A stretch of 10,684 nt of DNA from JAULUH01 sp032111745 (GTDB taxonomy: Bacteria; Chloroflexota; Anaerolineae; JAAEKA01), in contig JAULUH010000123.1 of assembly GCA_032111745.1 (NCBI GenBank), forward strand, positions 1 to 10,684. Reading direction: 5' to 3'. A program made the position numbers and the translations under genes. Shown here piece by piece: positions 5,111 to 10,684 of the stretch; positions within the stretch are counted from its first letter, which is position 1, and every line of letters starts with the position of its first letter. The notes beneath the pieces were generated by a model. The model did no database searches and was not told where the DNA came from. It saw only the letters and a list, made by a program, of their open reading frames with translations.

Positions 5111-5389
5111 TCAGTGATAGTCTTCGTCATCCACATCATCCACATCGCCAGCCGCAAAGCGGAACGTGATGCGCCAGTTGGCCTGTACGGTTACTGACCA
5201 GGCGCCTCTGCGATCGCCCCTGAGCTCATGCAGGCGCAATGTTGGGATGCGCATATCCTCGATCGTTCGTGCCTGCTGCAGCTGGGCCAGAATCAGGCGG
5301 ATTCGGCTGGCATGCTGCGGCTGAATGCCTGCCTTGCTGCCGGTGAGCAAGAACTGCTCCAACCCCTTGTGCGCAAAGCTCTTGATCAC
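5111..5389 (-). CDS. higB: HigB toxin, RelE-fold mRNA interferase
   Basis: This is a 92-residue ribosome-dependent mRNA endonuclease of the HigB/RelE superfamily. From GTG 5389 it reads IKSFAHKGLEQFLLTGSKAG, then IQPQHASRIRLILAQL, LHELRGDRRGAWSVTV and NWRITFRF. These match the usual HigB order, ending in the typical DxxDEDYH tail. The Lys, Arg and His residues of the family's active surface look retained, so it should be active. GTG 5389 was preferred over an in-frame TTG at 5407 because HigB proteins start at (M)IKSF. GTG lies only 6 nt after a -10 TACAAT, so the mRNA may be leaderless. It is the first gene of a two-gene operon, divergent from tag. Confidence 0.92.
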   Translation of the reverse strand: MIKSFAHKGLEQFLLTGSKAGIQPQHASRIRLILAQLQQARTIEDMRIPTLRLHELRGDRRGAWSVTVQANWRITFRFAAGDVDDVDDEDYH

Positions 5390-5395
5390 GAGGTG

Positions 5396-5424
5396 ATTGT
5401 AACCCAATGGTTCTCAGAATGCAA
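5396..5424 (-). promoter_or_regulatory. Putative higBA promoter
   Basis: On the minus strand -35 TTGCAT (5424-5419), a 17-bp spacer and -10 TACAAT (5401-5396). The expected start site, 6-7 nt beyond the -10, falls at or next to GTG 5389, implying a leaderless transcript. If the TTG at 5407 were the start, it would lie upstream of the -10 and could not be used. Confidence 0.6.
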
Positions 5425-5466
5425 CTCTACTCTCCGAAAGCTGCCCAGGCTGCGTGCGCACGACGC

Positions 5467-5495
5467 TTGTCCCACTCCCCCGTCGGTGCTACAAT
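5467..5495 (+). promoter_or_regulatory. Putative tag promoter
   Basis: -35 TTGTCC (5467-5472), a 17-bp spacer and -10 TACAAT (5490-5495), about 45 nt before ATG 5541. It is divergent from the higBA promoter, with 42 bp between the two -35 elements. Confidence 0.6.
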
Positions 5496-5540
5496 CCCCC
5501 TACCCGCTGCCAACGCCACGCGCCCCAAGGAGAGCCAACC

Positions 5541-6086
5541 ATGATCACCCGCTGCCAGTGGGCTGCGGAGTCCAACCCCCTCTACATCGCCTACCACGAC
5601 CTGGAGTGGGGCGTCCCCGTGCACGACGACCGCACCCTCTTCGAGTTCCTCATCCTCGAGGGCGCGCAGGCGGGCCTCAGCTGGTCCACCATCCTCAACA
5701 AGCGGGACAGCTACCGCCGCGCCTTCGACGGCTTCGATCCCGCCCTCATCGCGGCTTACGACGACGCCAGGGTCGCCGAGCTGCTATCCAACCCCGGCAT
5801 CGTGCGCAACCGGGCCAAGGTCGCCGCGGCCATCGCCAACGCCCGGGCCTGCCTGGCCGTGCAGCAGGAGTTCGGCAGCCTCGACGCCTACCTGTGGCAG
5901 TTCGTCGGCGGTGTGCCCATCCAGAACGCCTGGCGCTCCCTCGCCGAAATCCCTGACGAGACCGCCGAATCCCGGGCCATGAGCAAGGACCTGCGCCGCC
6001 GCGGCTTCACCTTCGTCGGCCCTACCATCTGCTATGCTTTCATGCAGGCGGTGGGTATAATCCCCGATAAGGCTCCGGGTTCGTAG
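5541..6086 (+). CDS. tag: DNA-3-methyladenine glycosylase I, C-terminus altered
   Basis: This is a 181-residue base-excision repair enzyme that removes 3-methyladenine from alkylated DNA. RCQW (4-7), PLYIAYHDLEWGVPVHDD (13-30), LFEFLILEGAQAGLSWSTIL (33-52), NPGIVRNRAKVAAAIANAR and RGFTFVGPTICYAFMQA closely follow E. coli Tag. That includes the Glu and aromatic residues of the base pocket. E. coli Tag has a zinc site of Cys4, His17, His175 and Cys179. Cys5 and His19 are kept here, but the aligned C-terminal positions are Lys177 and Ser181, and the protein stops there. The last two codons and the stop lie in a short palindromic repeat. ATG 5541 was chosen for AAGGAGAG at 5527-5534. Family identity is firm; zinc binding is doubtful. 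An upstream in-frame extension to 5454 has no support. Confidence 0.94.
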   Translation: MITRCQWAAESNPLYIAYHDLEWGVPVHDDRTLFEFLILEGAQAGLSWSTILNKRDSYRRAFDGFDPALIAAYDDARVAELLSNPGIVRNRAKVAAAIANARACLAVQQEFGSLDAYLWQFVGGVPIQNAWRSLAEIPDETAESRAMSKDLRRRGFTFVGPTICYAFMQAVGIIPDKAPGS

Positions 6087-6103
6087 TGGCGGCTTTAGCC
6101 GCT
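6078..6103. repeat. Short palindromic repeat at the tag stop codon
   Basis: GGTTCGTAGTGGCGGCTTTA leads into a small hairpin with 5-bp arms at 6089-6093 and 6098-6102 around TTTA. I recall very similar GGTTCGTAGT-type sequences with GCGGCTTTAGCCGC as dispersed repeats in many environmental bacterial genomes, but only one copy is visible here. It supplies Gly180, Ser181 and the TAG of tag. Confidence 0.55.
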
Positions 6104-6185
6104 CCGCCCCATGGCATCCTGAGCCAAGGATCTCGCCTCGCTACCTTATCCACAATCCACACCACCTCAAACGGAGCATTTATCC

Positions 6186-8717
6186 ATGGTTGGACTCGTC
6201 CTCGTATCCCACAGCGCTGAACTGGCGGCCGCCACCAAGGCCCTGGCCGACCAGCAAACCCAGGGCAAGGCCGCCATCGCCGCCGTCGGCGGCACCGGTG
6301 ACCCCGAGGTGCCCTACGGCACCGATGCCATGGCCATCCTGGAGGCTATCCAGTCCGTCTACCACGACGAGGGCGTTCTCGTGCTCATGGACCTGGGCAG
6401 CGCCATCATGAGCGCCGAGACCGCGCTCGAATTCATGGACCCTGACCAGGCCGCCCGGGTCAGGCTCAGCGCCGGTCCCTTCGTCGAGGGCGCCATGGCC
6501 GCCGCCGTCCAATCCTCCATCGGCATGGACCTGGACTCGGTCGCCGCGGAGGCCGCCGACGCCATGAGCCCCAAGCTGGAAAGCCTCGGCGAGCCTCAGC
6601 CAAGTGCCCAGCCGGCGCCACTGCGGCCGGATGGGCCTGTCCCCGGCACCGTAGAGGCTGTCTGCCGGGTCACCCTGGTTAACCACGCCGGCCTCCATTT
6701 CGGCCCTGCCGTGCTCTTCGTGCAGTCAGCCGCCAGTTACCGGGCCACCATCGAGGTCCATAACCTCGCCACCGGCGCCGGCCCTGCAGACGCCAAACGC
6801 TTCAACCAGGTGCTCAGTCTCGGCGCCGAGCAGGGCCACGAGATCGAGCTGCACGCCGCGGGCCCTGACGCCCAGGCTGCCGTCGATGCCCTCGTGGCCC
6901 TGGCTCAGGCCGGTTTCGGCGAGGCCGAGACCGCTCCCGAGCTCGTCGCTGCCTTGCCCCCTGCTCCTACCATCCCGGCCACCGGCCGGCTGGTGCTTGA
7001 GGCTATCGCCGCCTCGCCTGGAGTCGCCGTGGGCACTGCCTACCATCTGGCTACCGCTGCGCCGCCCGTGCCCCGCCGCCAGGTCGATGACCCCGCCGCC
7101 GAGTGGACTCGCTACACCACAGCCGTCGCCCAGGCCCAGTCCGACCTGGCCGCCCTGGCCGAGCGCATGGCCCGCGAGCTGGGTCCTGAGCAGAGCCGTA
7201 TCTTCCAGGCCCATGCCCTGGTCCTCCAGGACCCTGACCTGGAGTCGGCCCTGCGCGCCGTGATCGAAGGTACCGCCGGCTCCTTGCCCGTGAACGCCGA
7301 GGCCGCTGTCGACCAGGTTTTTGCGGCCGAGGCGCAACGTTATACCGCCATGACTGGCGAGCGTTTCCAGGAGCGAGCCGCCGACCTGTGCGATGTGCGC
7401 AACCGGCTACTGCGACTGCTTCAGGGTGGCGCCGAACAGTCCCTTACTCTGCCCGAGGCCGCCGTGGTCGTCGCTGAGGACCTGGCTCCTTCCCAGACCG
7501 CCGCCCTCGATCGCAACCGGGTGGTCGCATTCTGTACTGCCCTCGGCGGTCCCACGTCCCACAGCGCCATTCTGGCCCGTAGTATGGGCATCCCCGCCGT
7601 CGTAGGCCTGGGCCGCGAGGCGCTGGCCCAGCTGTCCGAGAACGCCCTTCTTGCCGTCGACGGCAATGCTGGCAAGGTCACGGTGGAGCCGGACGACGTC
7701 ACGGTCACCGCCTATCGCGCCCAACAGCAGGCTGATGCCGCAGCTCGCCAGGAGGCGCGACTGGCTGCCCAGTCCGCCGCCCGTACCAGGGACGGCCAAC
7801 GGGTTGAGGTCGTGGCTAACCTGGCTACAGCCACCGAAGCCGAGGCAGCCCTGCTATCCGGTGCCGAGGGCGTAGGCCTGCTACGCACCGAGTTCCTGTT
7901 CCAGGATCGCGTCGAGCCGCCCGGTGAGGAGGAACAGCTGGCGGTCTACCGGCAGGTGGCCCAGATTATGGCACCGCGCCCTGTCATCATCCGCACCCTC
8001 GATATCGGTGGCGACAAGCCCGCCCCCTACCTGCAACTCCCCGCCGAGGCCAACCCCTTCCTGGGCTGGCGCGCCATCCGTATTTCCCTGGCCATGCCCG
8101 AGTTCTTCAAGACCCAGCTGCGCGCCGTGCTGCGCGCTGGGGTCGCTGGCAATGTCAAAATCATGTTCCCTATGGTCGCCACCATCGGGGAGTTGGAGGG
8201 TGCTCACTTGCTGCTGGCCGAGGCCAAAGCCGAACTCAAACAGGCCGGCACCCCCTATGGCGATGATCTGCCAACGGGGATCATGATCGAGGTCCCCGCT
8301 GCCGTCGTCATCGCCGATCTGCTGGCCCCCCTGGTCGACTTCTTCAGCATCGGCACCAACGATCTCACCCAGTATACCTTCGCCGCCGATCGCGGCAACG
8401 CCAGGGTGGCAAACCTGGCCGATCCTATGCACCCTGCCATCCTGCGCCAAACCGCCCGGGTTATCGAGGCCGCCCATGCCGCCGGCAAGTGGGCCGGCCT
8501 CTGCGGTGAGCTGGCCGGCCGGCCCGAGGCTATCCCCATTCTCCTCGGCCTGGGCCTCGATGAGTTCAGCATGTCTGCCGCCAGCATCCCCGAGGCCAAG
8601 GCTACCCTGGCCCGGCTGACCGTGCCCGAATGCCAGCAGCTGGCCCACCGCGTGCTCGATCTCCCTGACGGCGCTGCCGTGCGCGCCGCGGTCAGAGAGG
8701 CTATCAAGGCCGGCTAG
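6186..8717 (+). CDS. dhaM: Fused PTS phosphotransferase: DhaM-type EIIA, HPr and complete Enzyme I
   Basis: This is an 843-residue cytoplasmic phosphorelay that takes phosphate from PEP. Residues 1-130 form a mannose/DhaM-type EIIA, with His9 in LVSHS and the motif LMDLGSA (67-73). An Ala/Pro linker leads to an HPr domain (155-246) with His171 in AGLHFGPA. After a second linker, Enzyme I spans 268-840: phospho-His459 in GGPTSHSAILAR, Arg567 (GLLRTEF), Arg603 (RTLDIGGDKPAPY), TND at 724-726 (SIGTNDLTQY) and catalytic Cys773 (GLCGELAG). E. coli DhaM is about 470 residues with a truncated EI; here EI is full, so one chain could run from PEP to the EIIA His. The usual acceptor is the ADP of DhaL in dihydroxyacetone kinase, but dhaK and dhaL are not in the window. 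HPr lacks the usual Arg after His (Gly173) and has Arg205 at the regulatory Ser site. ATG 6186 follows GGAG at 9 nt. Confidence 0.93.
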   Translation: MVGLVLVSHSAELAAATKALADQQTQGKAAIAAVGGTGDPEVPYGTDAMAILEAIQSVYHDEGVLVLMDLGSAIMSAETALEFMDPDQAARVRLSAGPFVEGAMAAAVQSSIGMDLDSVAAEAADAMSPKLESLGEPQPSAQPAPLRPDGPVPGTVEAVCRVTLVNHAGLHFGPAVLFVQSAASYRATIEVHNLATGAGPADAKRFNQVLSLGAEQGHEIELHAAGPDAQAAVDALVALAQAGFGEAETAPELVAALPPAPTIPATGRLVLEAIAASPGVAVGTAYHLATAAPPVPRRQVDDPAAEWTRYTTAVAQAQSDLAALAERMARELGPEQSRIFQAHALVLQDPDLESALRAVIEGTAGSLPVNAEAAVDQVFAAEAQRYTAMTGERFQERAADLCDVRNRLLRLLQGGAEQSLTLPEAAVVVAEDLAPSQTAALDRNRVVAFCTALGGPTSHSAILARSMGIPAVVGLGREALAQLSENALLAVDGNAGKVTVEPDDVTVTAYRAQQQADAAARQEARLAAQSAARTRDGQRVEVVANLATATEAEAALLSGAEGVGLLRTEFLFQDRVEPPGEEEQLAVYRQVAQIMAPRPVIIRTLDIGGDKPAPYLQLPAEANPFLGWRAIRISLAMPEFFKTQLRAVLRAGVAGNVKIMFPMVATIGELEGAHLLLAEAKAELKQAGTPYGDDLPTGIMIEVPAAVVIADLLAPLVDFFSIGTNDLTQYTFAADRGNARVANLADPMHPAILRQTARVIEAAHAAGKWAGLCGELAGRPEAIPILLGLGLDEFSMSAASIPEAKATLARLTVPECQQLAHRVLDLPDGAAVRAAVREAIKAG

Positions 8718-8726
8718 CCACCCTAC

Positions 8727-8755
8727 TTGCCGCCCTGGCCCCATCCGCGTACAAT
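8727..8755 (+). promoter_or_regulatory. Putative radA promoter
   Basis: -35 TTGCCG (8727-8732), a 17-bp spacer and -10 TACAAT (8750-8755), beginning 10 bp after the stop of the PTS gene. The start site would be near 8762, about 95 nt ahead of ATG 8858, so radA can be expressed independently. Confidence 0.65.
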
Positions 8756-8774
8756 ATCCTTATACCGTCTGCGC

Positions 8775-8805
8775 CACGGCCGGACTCGTTCAGAGCCCGG
8801 CCGTG
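8775..8805 (+). promoter_or_regulatory. Hairpin in the radA leader
   Basis: A perfect 9-bp GC-rich stem (CACGGCCGG at 8775-8783 with 8797-8805) continues past one mismatch into a further 3 bp closing on a 5-nt loop. It lies just after the predicted start site and ahead of the ribosome-binding region. No T-run follows, so it is not a classical terminator; RNA stability or leader control is possible. Confidence 0.5.
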
Positions 8806-8857
8806 CTATGAAGCGGAAGTGCCTCTGGAGCACCCGCACGAGGACTGCCCGTTACCC

Positions 8858-10240
8858 ATGGCCAAAACCAAAGTCCAATACGTCTGCGAGAATTGCGGCA
8901 GCGCTCAGCCCAAGTGGATGGGTCGCTGCCCCGACTGCGGGGAGTGGAACACCCTGGTCGAAAGACAGATCATGGTGGAGACCACCGCCCAGCGCCAGGC
9001 CCGCAGCGCCATGCCGGTCGAGGCCGGCGGCCTGCCCCAGCCCCTGCCCGCCATCGCCTCCGATGGGCTCGATCGCATCCCCGTGGAGGGCAGCGAGCTC
9101 AGCCGGGTCCTGGGTGGCGGCATCGTCCCCGGCTCTGGCGTGCTGGTCAGCGGTGACCCCGGCATTGGTAAGTCGACCCTACTCCTGCAGCTCGCCGCCA
9201 ACATGGCCCGCCAGCAAGGCAAGGTCCTCTACGTCAGCGCCGAGGAAAGCGCTCGCCAGATCAAGCTGCGGGCCAGCCGGCTGGACATCCACGAGCCTGA
9301 CCTCTACGTGCTGGCCGAAATCCACCTCGACCGCATCCTGGAGCACGCTCGCCAGCTACAGCCCAGGCTCATCGTCGTCGATTCCATTCAGGCCATCTAC
9401 ACTGATACCAGCGCATCCGCGGCCGGCAGCGTGACCCAGGTCCGGGAGTGCACCGCTCAGCTCCTACGCCTGGCCAAGGGCGAGGGCGTACCCGTCTTCC
9501 TCGTCGGCCACGTGACCAAGGAGGGTGCCATCGCTGGCCCCCGCGTCCTCGAGCACATGGTCGATACCGTCCTCTACCTCGAGGGCGAGCGCTTCCAGGC
9601 CTACCGCCTCCTGCGCAGCGTTAAGAACCGCTTTGGATCCACCGACGAGGTCGGCGTTTTTGAGATGGTCGAATCCGGCCTGCGCGAGGTCACCAATCCC
9701 TCCGAGGCCTTCCTCGCCGAGCGCCTGCCCAACGCTGCCGGCTCCGCCATCGCCATCACCCTGGAAGGCACGCGACCCCTCCTGGTCGAGGTGCAGGCCC
9801 TCTCCTCGACCACCAGCTTCTCCCAGCCCCGCCGCACCGCCAACGGCGTCGACTTCAACCGCCTTCTCCTCCTCGTCGCCGTCCTCGGTAAGCGCGTTGG
9901 CTTCCGCCTGGGCGACCAGGATGTCTTTGTCAACGTCGTCGGCGGCCTCCACGTCGGCGAGCCCGCCGCCGACCTGGCCGTCGCCCTCGCCATCGCCAGC
10001 AGCATCAGGAATATCCCCGTGCCCGCCGACCTGGCTGTCGTCGGTGAGGTCGGCCTCAGCGGCGAGCTGCGCAGTGTCAGCCAGCTCCCCCGCCGGCTTA
10101 ACGAAGCGGGCAAGTTGGGCTTCACCCGCTGCCTCGTGCCCCAAAGCCACCGCCGTCCTCCCCCCACCCCGGACGGCGTCGAAGTCATCGGCGTCCGCAG
10201 CCTGCGCCAGGCCCTCGAGGCCGCTCTGGGCGGCCCTTAG
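8858..10240 (+). CDS. radA: DNA repair protein RadA (Sms)
   Basis: This is a 460-residue RecA-related ATPase that promotes branch migration and processing of recombination intermediates at damaged forks. The N-terminal zinc finger is CENC-x10-CPDC (Cys10, 13, 24, 27). Walker A GDPGIGKST covers 99-107 and Walker B LIVVD 171-175. The RadA-specific KNRFG motif is at 256-260. The C-terminal third is the Lon-protease-like domain lacking the protease active site (GVDFNRLLLLVAVLGKRVG, then GGLHVGEPAADLAVALAI). Length matches the E. coli protein. ATG 8858 gives the family-typical start MAKTKVQYVCENCG; a GTG at 8819 would add 13 atypical residues. GAGGA at 8840-8844 is rather far from ATG 8858 (13 nt). 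The gene has its own promoter and leader hairpin, and a palindrome follows its stop. Confidence 0.96.
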   Translation: MAKTKVQYVCENCGSAQPKWMGRCPDCGEWNTLVERQIMVETTAQRQARSAMPVEAGGLPQPLPAIASDGLDRIPVEGSELSRVLGGGIVPGSGVLVSGDPGIGKSTLLLQLAANMARQQGKVLYVSAEESARQIKLRASRLDIHEPDLYVLAEIHLDRILEHARQLQPRLIVVDSIQAIYTDTSASAAGSVTQVRECTAQLLRLAKGEGVPVFLVGHVTKEGAIAGPRVLEHMVDTVLYLEGERFQAYRLLRSVKNRFGSTDEVGVFEMVESGLREVTNPSEAFLAERLPNAAGSAIAITLEGTRPLLVEVQALSSTTSFSQPRRTANGVDFNRLLLLVAVLGKRVGFRLGDQDVFVNVVGGLHVGEPAADLAVALAIASSIRNIPVPADLAVVGEVGLSGELRSVSQLPRRLNEAGKLGFTRCLVPQSHRRPPPTPDGVEVIGVRSLRQALEAALGGP

Positions 10241-10246
10241 CCTCCC

Positions 10247-10262
10247 TGGGCGCTAGCGCCCA
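10247..10262. terminator. Perfect palindrome after radA (possible terminator)
   Basis: TGGGCGCTAGCGCCCA lies 6 bp after the radA stop; an RNA hairpin would have a 6- to 7-bp GC stem with a small loop. It is followed by TTCGTTGT, not a clear U-tract, so it is a weak terminator at best. A related 10-bp palindrome, TGGGCGCCCA, recurs at 10312-10321. Confidence 0.4.
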
Positions 10263-10344
10263 TTCGTTGTCCCCTCATTCGCTATGCTATCTACGCGTTT
10301 CGCCTCCAGTGTGGGCGCCCATCCACAGTCCAGCCAGGGCAACT

Positions 10345-10373
10345 TTGACAAGGATGCCCATCTGTGATGTAAT
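10345..10373 (+). promoter_or_regulatory. Putative promoter of the secreted-protein gene
   Basis: Consensus -35 TTGACA (10345-10350), 17-bp spacer, -10 TGTAAT (10368-10373). The predicted start near 10380 leaves a leader of about 150 nt before ATG 10529. Within the 288-bp gap after radA I see this promoter, the two palindromes, and no convincing coding sequence. Confidence 0.6.
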
Positions 10374-10528
10374 TGCACGGTGGTTGCTTCTGCCTACCTG
10401 GACGCGGTTATCGCGCACCCGGGCCAGGCCATTGTTTCCCTGATCTCGCGGCTTCATCCTAACAGAACTCAGGATTATGACGGATTGATTGGGCTTGTTT
10501 TTGTGGCTTAGAGATAGGAGCAGGATCG

Positions 10529-10684
10529 ATGTCTTTTCGCGCCAGTCCCGCGCGTAGCCGGGGGATTTCCACTCATAATTTGCGCTACTTCAGAGTCCTG
10601 ATGGCCCTTGCCATCGCCCTGAGCTTTCTCGGAGGCCTGGCATCCCCGGCCCCCGCCCTAGCTGCCAGCATCGGCGTCACTACG
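10529..10684 (+). CDS. N-terminus of a secreted or cell-surface protein (continues beyond the window)
   Basis: 52 codons are visible from ATG 10529 to the window edge. AGGAG at 10516-10520 lies 8 nt upstream, an excellent ribosome-binding site. The N-terminus is a long Sec-type signal peptide: a basic n-region (MSFRASPARSRG, then NLRYFRV), a hydrophobic core (LMALAIALSFLGGLA), and a likely signal-peptidase I site in the SPAPALAAS stretch (about residues 42-48). Only SIGVTT of the mature part can be read, so the function is unknown. The strong promoter and long leader suggest a well-expressed exported protein. Confidence 0.75.
   Translation, partial: MSFRASPARSRGISTHNLRYFRVLMALAIALSFLGGLASPAPALAASIGVTT

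Noticed and set aside
5111..5160. Repeated GATGTG-GATGAT codons in the HigB tail as a repeat expansion
   Set aside because: The DVDDVDDEDYH tail has the same length as in typical HigB proteins, so it is substitution within a naturally acidic tail and not an expansion.
5454..5540. N-terminal extension of Tag
   Set aside because: It overlaps the promoter TTGTCC-17-TACAAT. The strong AAGGAGAG site precedes ATG 5541, and the family starts at the RCxW motif.
8819..8857. GTG start adding 13 residues to RadA
   Set aside because: The extra residues (PLEHPHEDCPLP) have no counterpart in the family, whereas ATG 8858 gives the standard N-terminus and exactly 460 residues. Kept only as an alternative.
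6180..10190. Long minus-strand open frames opposite the PTS and radA genes
   Set aside because: The Gly/Asp/Arg-rich frames have no domains or ribosome sites, and the opposite strand encodes clearly recognised proteins.
1763..10321. The scattered palindromes as a CRISPR array or as one repeat family
   Set aside because: The palindromes at 1763, 4269, 4381, 6078 and 10247 differ in sequence and spacing, and there are no regularly spaced direct repeats.

Overview
This window is GC-rich, dense DNA from a bacterial chromosome. The gene set suggests a Chloroflexota-like (Anaerolineae-type) bacterium: class III fructose-1,6-bisphosphatase, a fused EIIA-HPr-EI phosphotransferase, and clustered HEPN/MNT-, BrnTA-, DUF433- and HigBA-type toxin-antitoxin pieces. 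The lineage is inferred from gene content and composition, not proven. Putative promoters follow one sigma-70 pattern: a TTG-type -35, usually a 17-bp spacer, and a TACAAT or TATAAT-like -10.

Left block (1-2397, plus strand): the C-terminal part of a class III fructose-1,6-bisphosphatase (gluconeogenesis). Seven bases later comes a small methyltransferase-like protein with a possible CxxC/CxxC zinc ribbon. A long palindromic repeat supplies that gene's stop codon. Then comes a complete PfpI/DJ-1 family protein.

Middle block (about 2400-5410): an accessory island of decayed and orphaned genes. It holds a frameshifted minus-strand gene of unknown function, a 5'-truncated MNT nucleotidyltransferase, and a complete MNT nucleotidyltransferase facing it tail to tail. 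It also holds a BrnA-like antitoxin, a DUF433 antitoxin with a probable frameshift, a 34-codon BrnT toxin remnant, a frameshifted phage-portal-like fragment, and one complete toxin-antitoxin pair (HigB-HigA). Neither HEPN partner nor a DUF5615 partner is present. The region looks like an integration hotspot where antitoxins outlived their toxins.

Right block (5460-10684, plus strand): tag (3-methyladenine DNA glycosylase I) has an altered C-terminus that ends inside a short palindromic repeat, losing half of the zinc site. Next is a single-chain DhaM-type EIIA-HPr-complete EI protein (843 aa). radA (460 aa, recombination and fork repair) has its own promoter and a leader hairpin. The window ends in the signal peptide of a secreted protein with a strong-looking promoter and a leader of about 150 nt.

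No rRNA, tRNA, CRISPR array or intact transposase was recognised.
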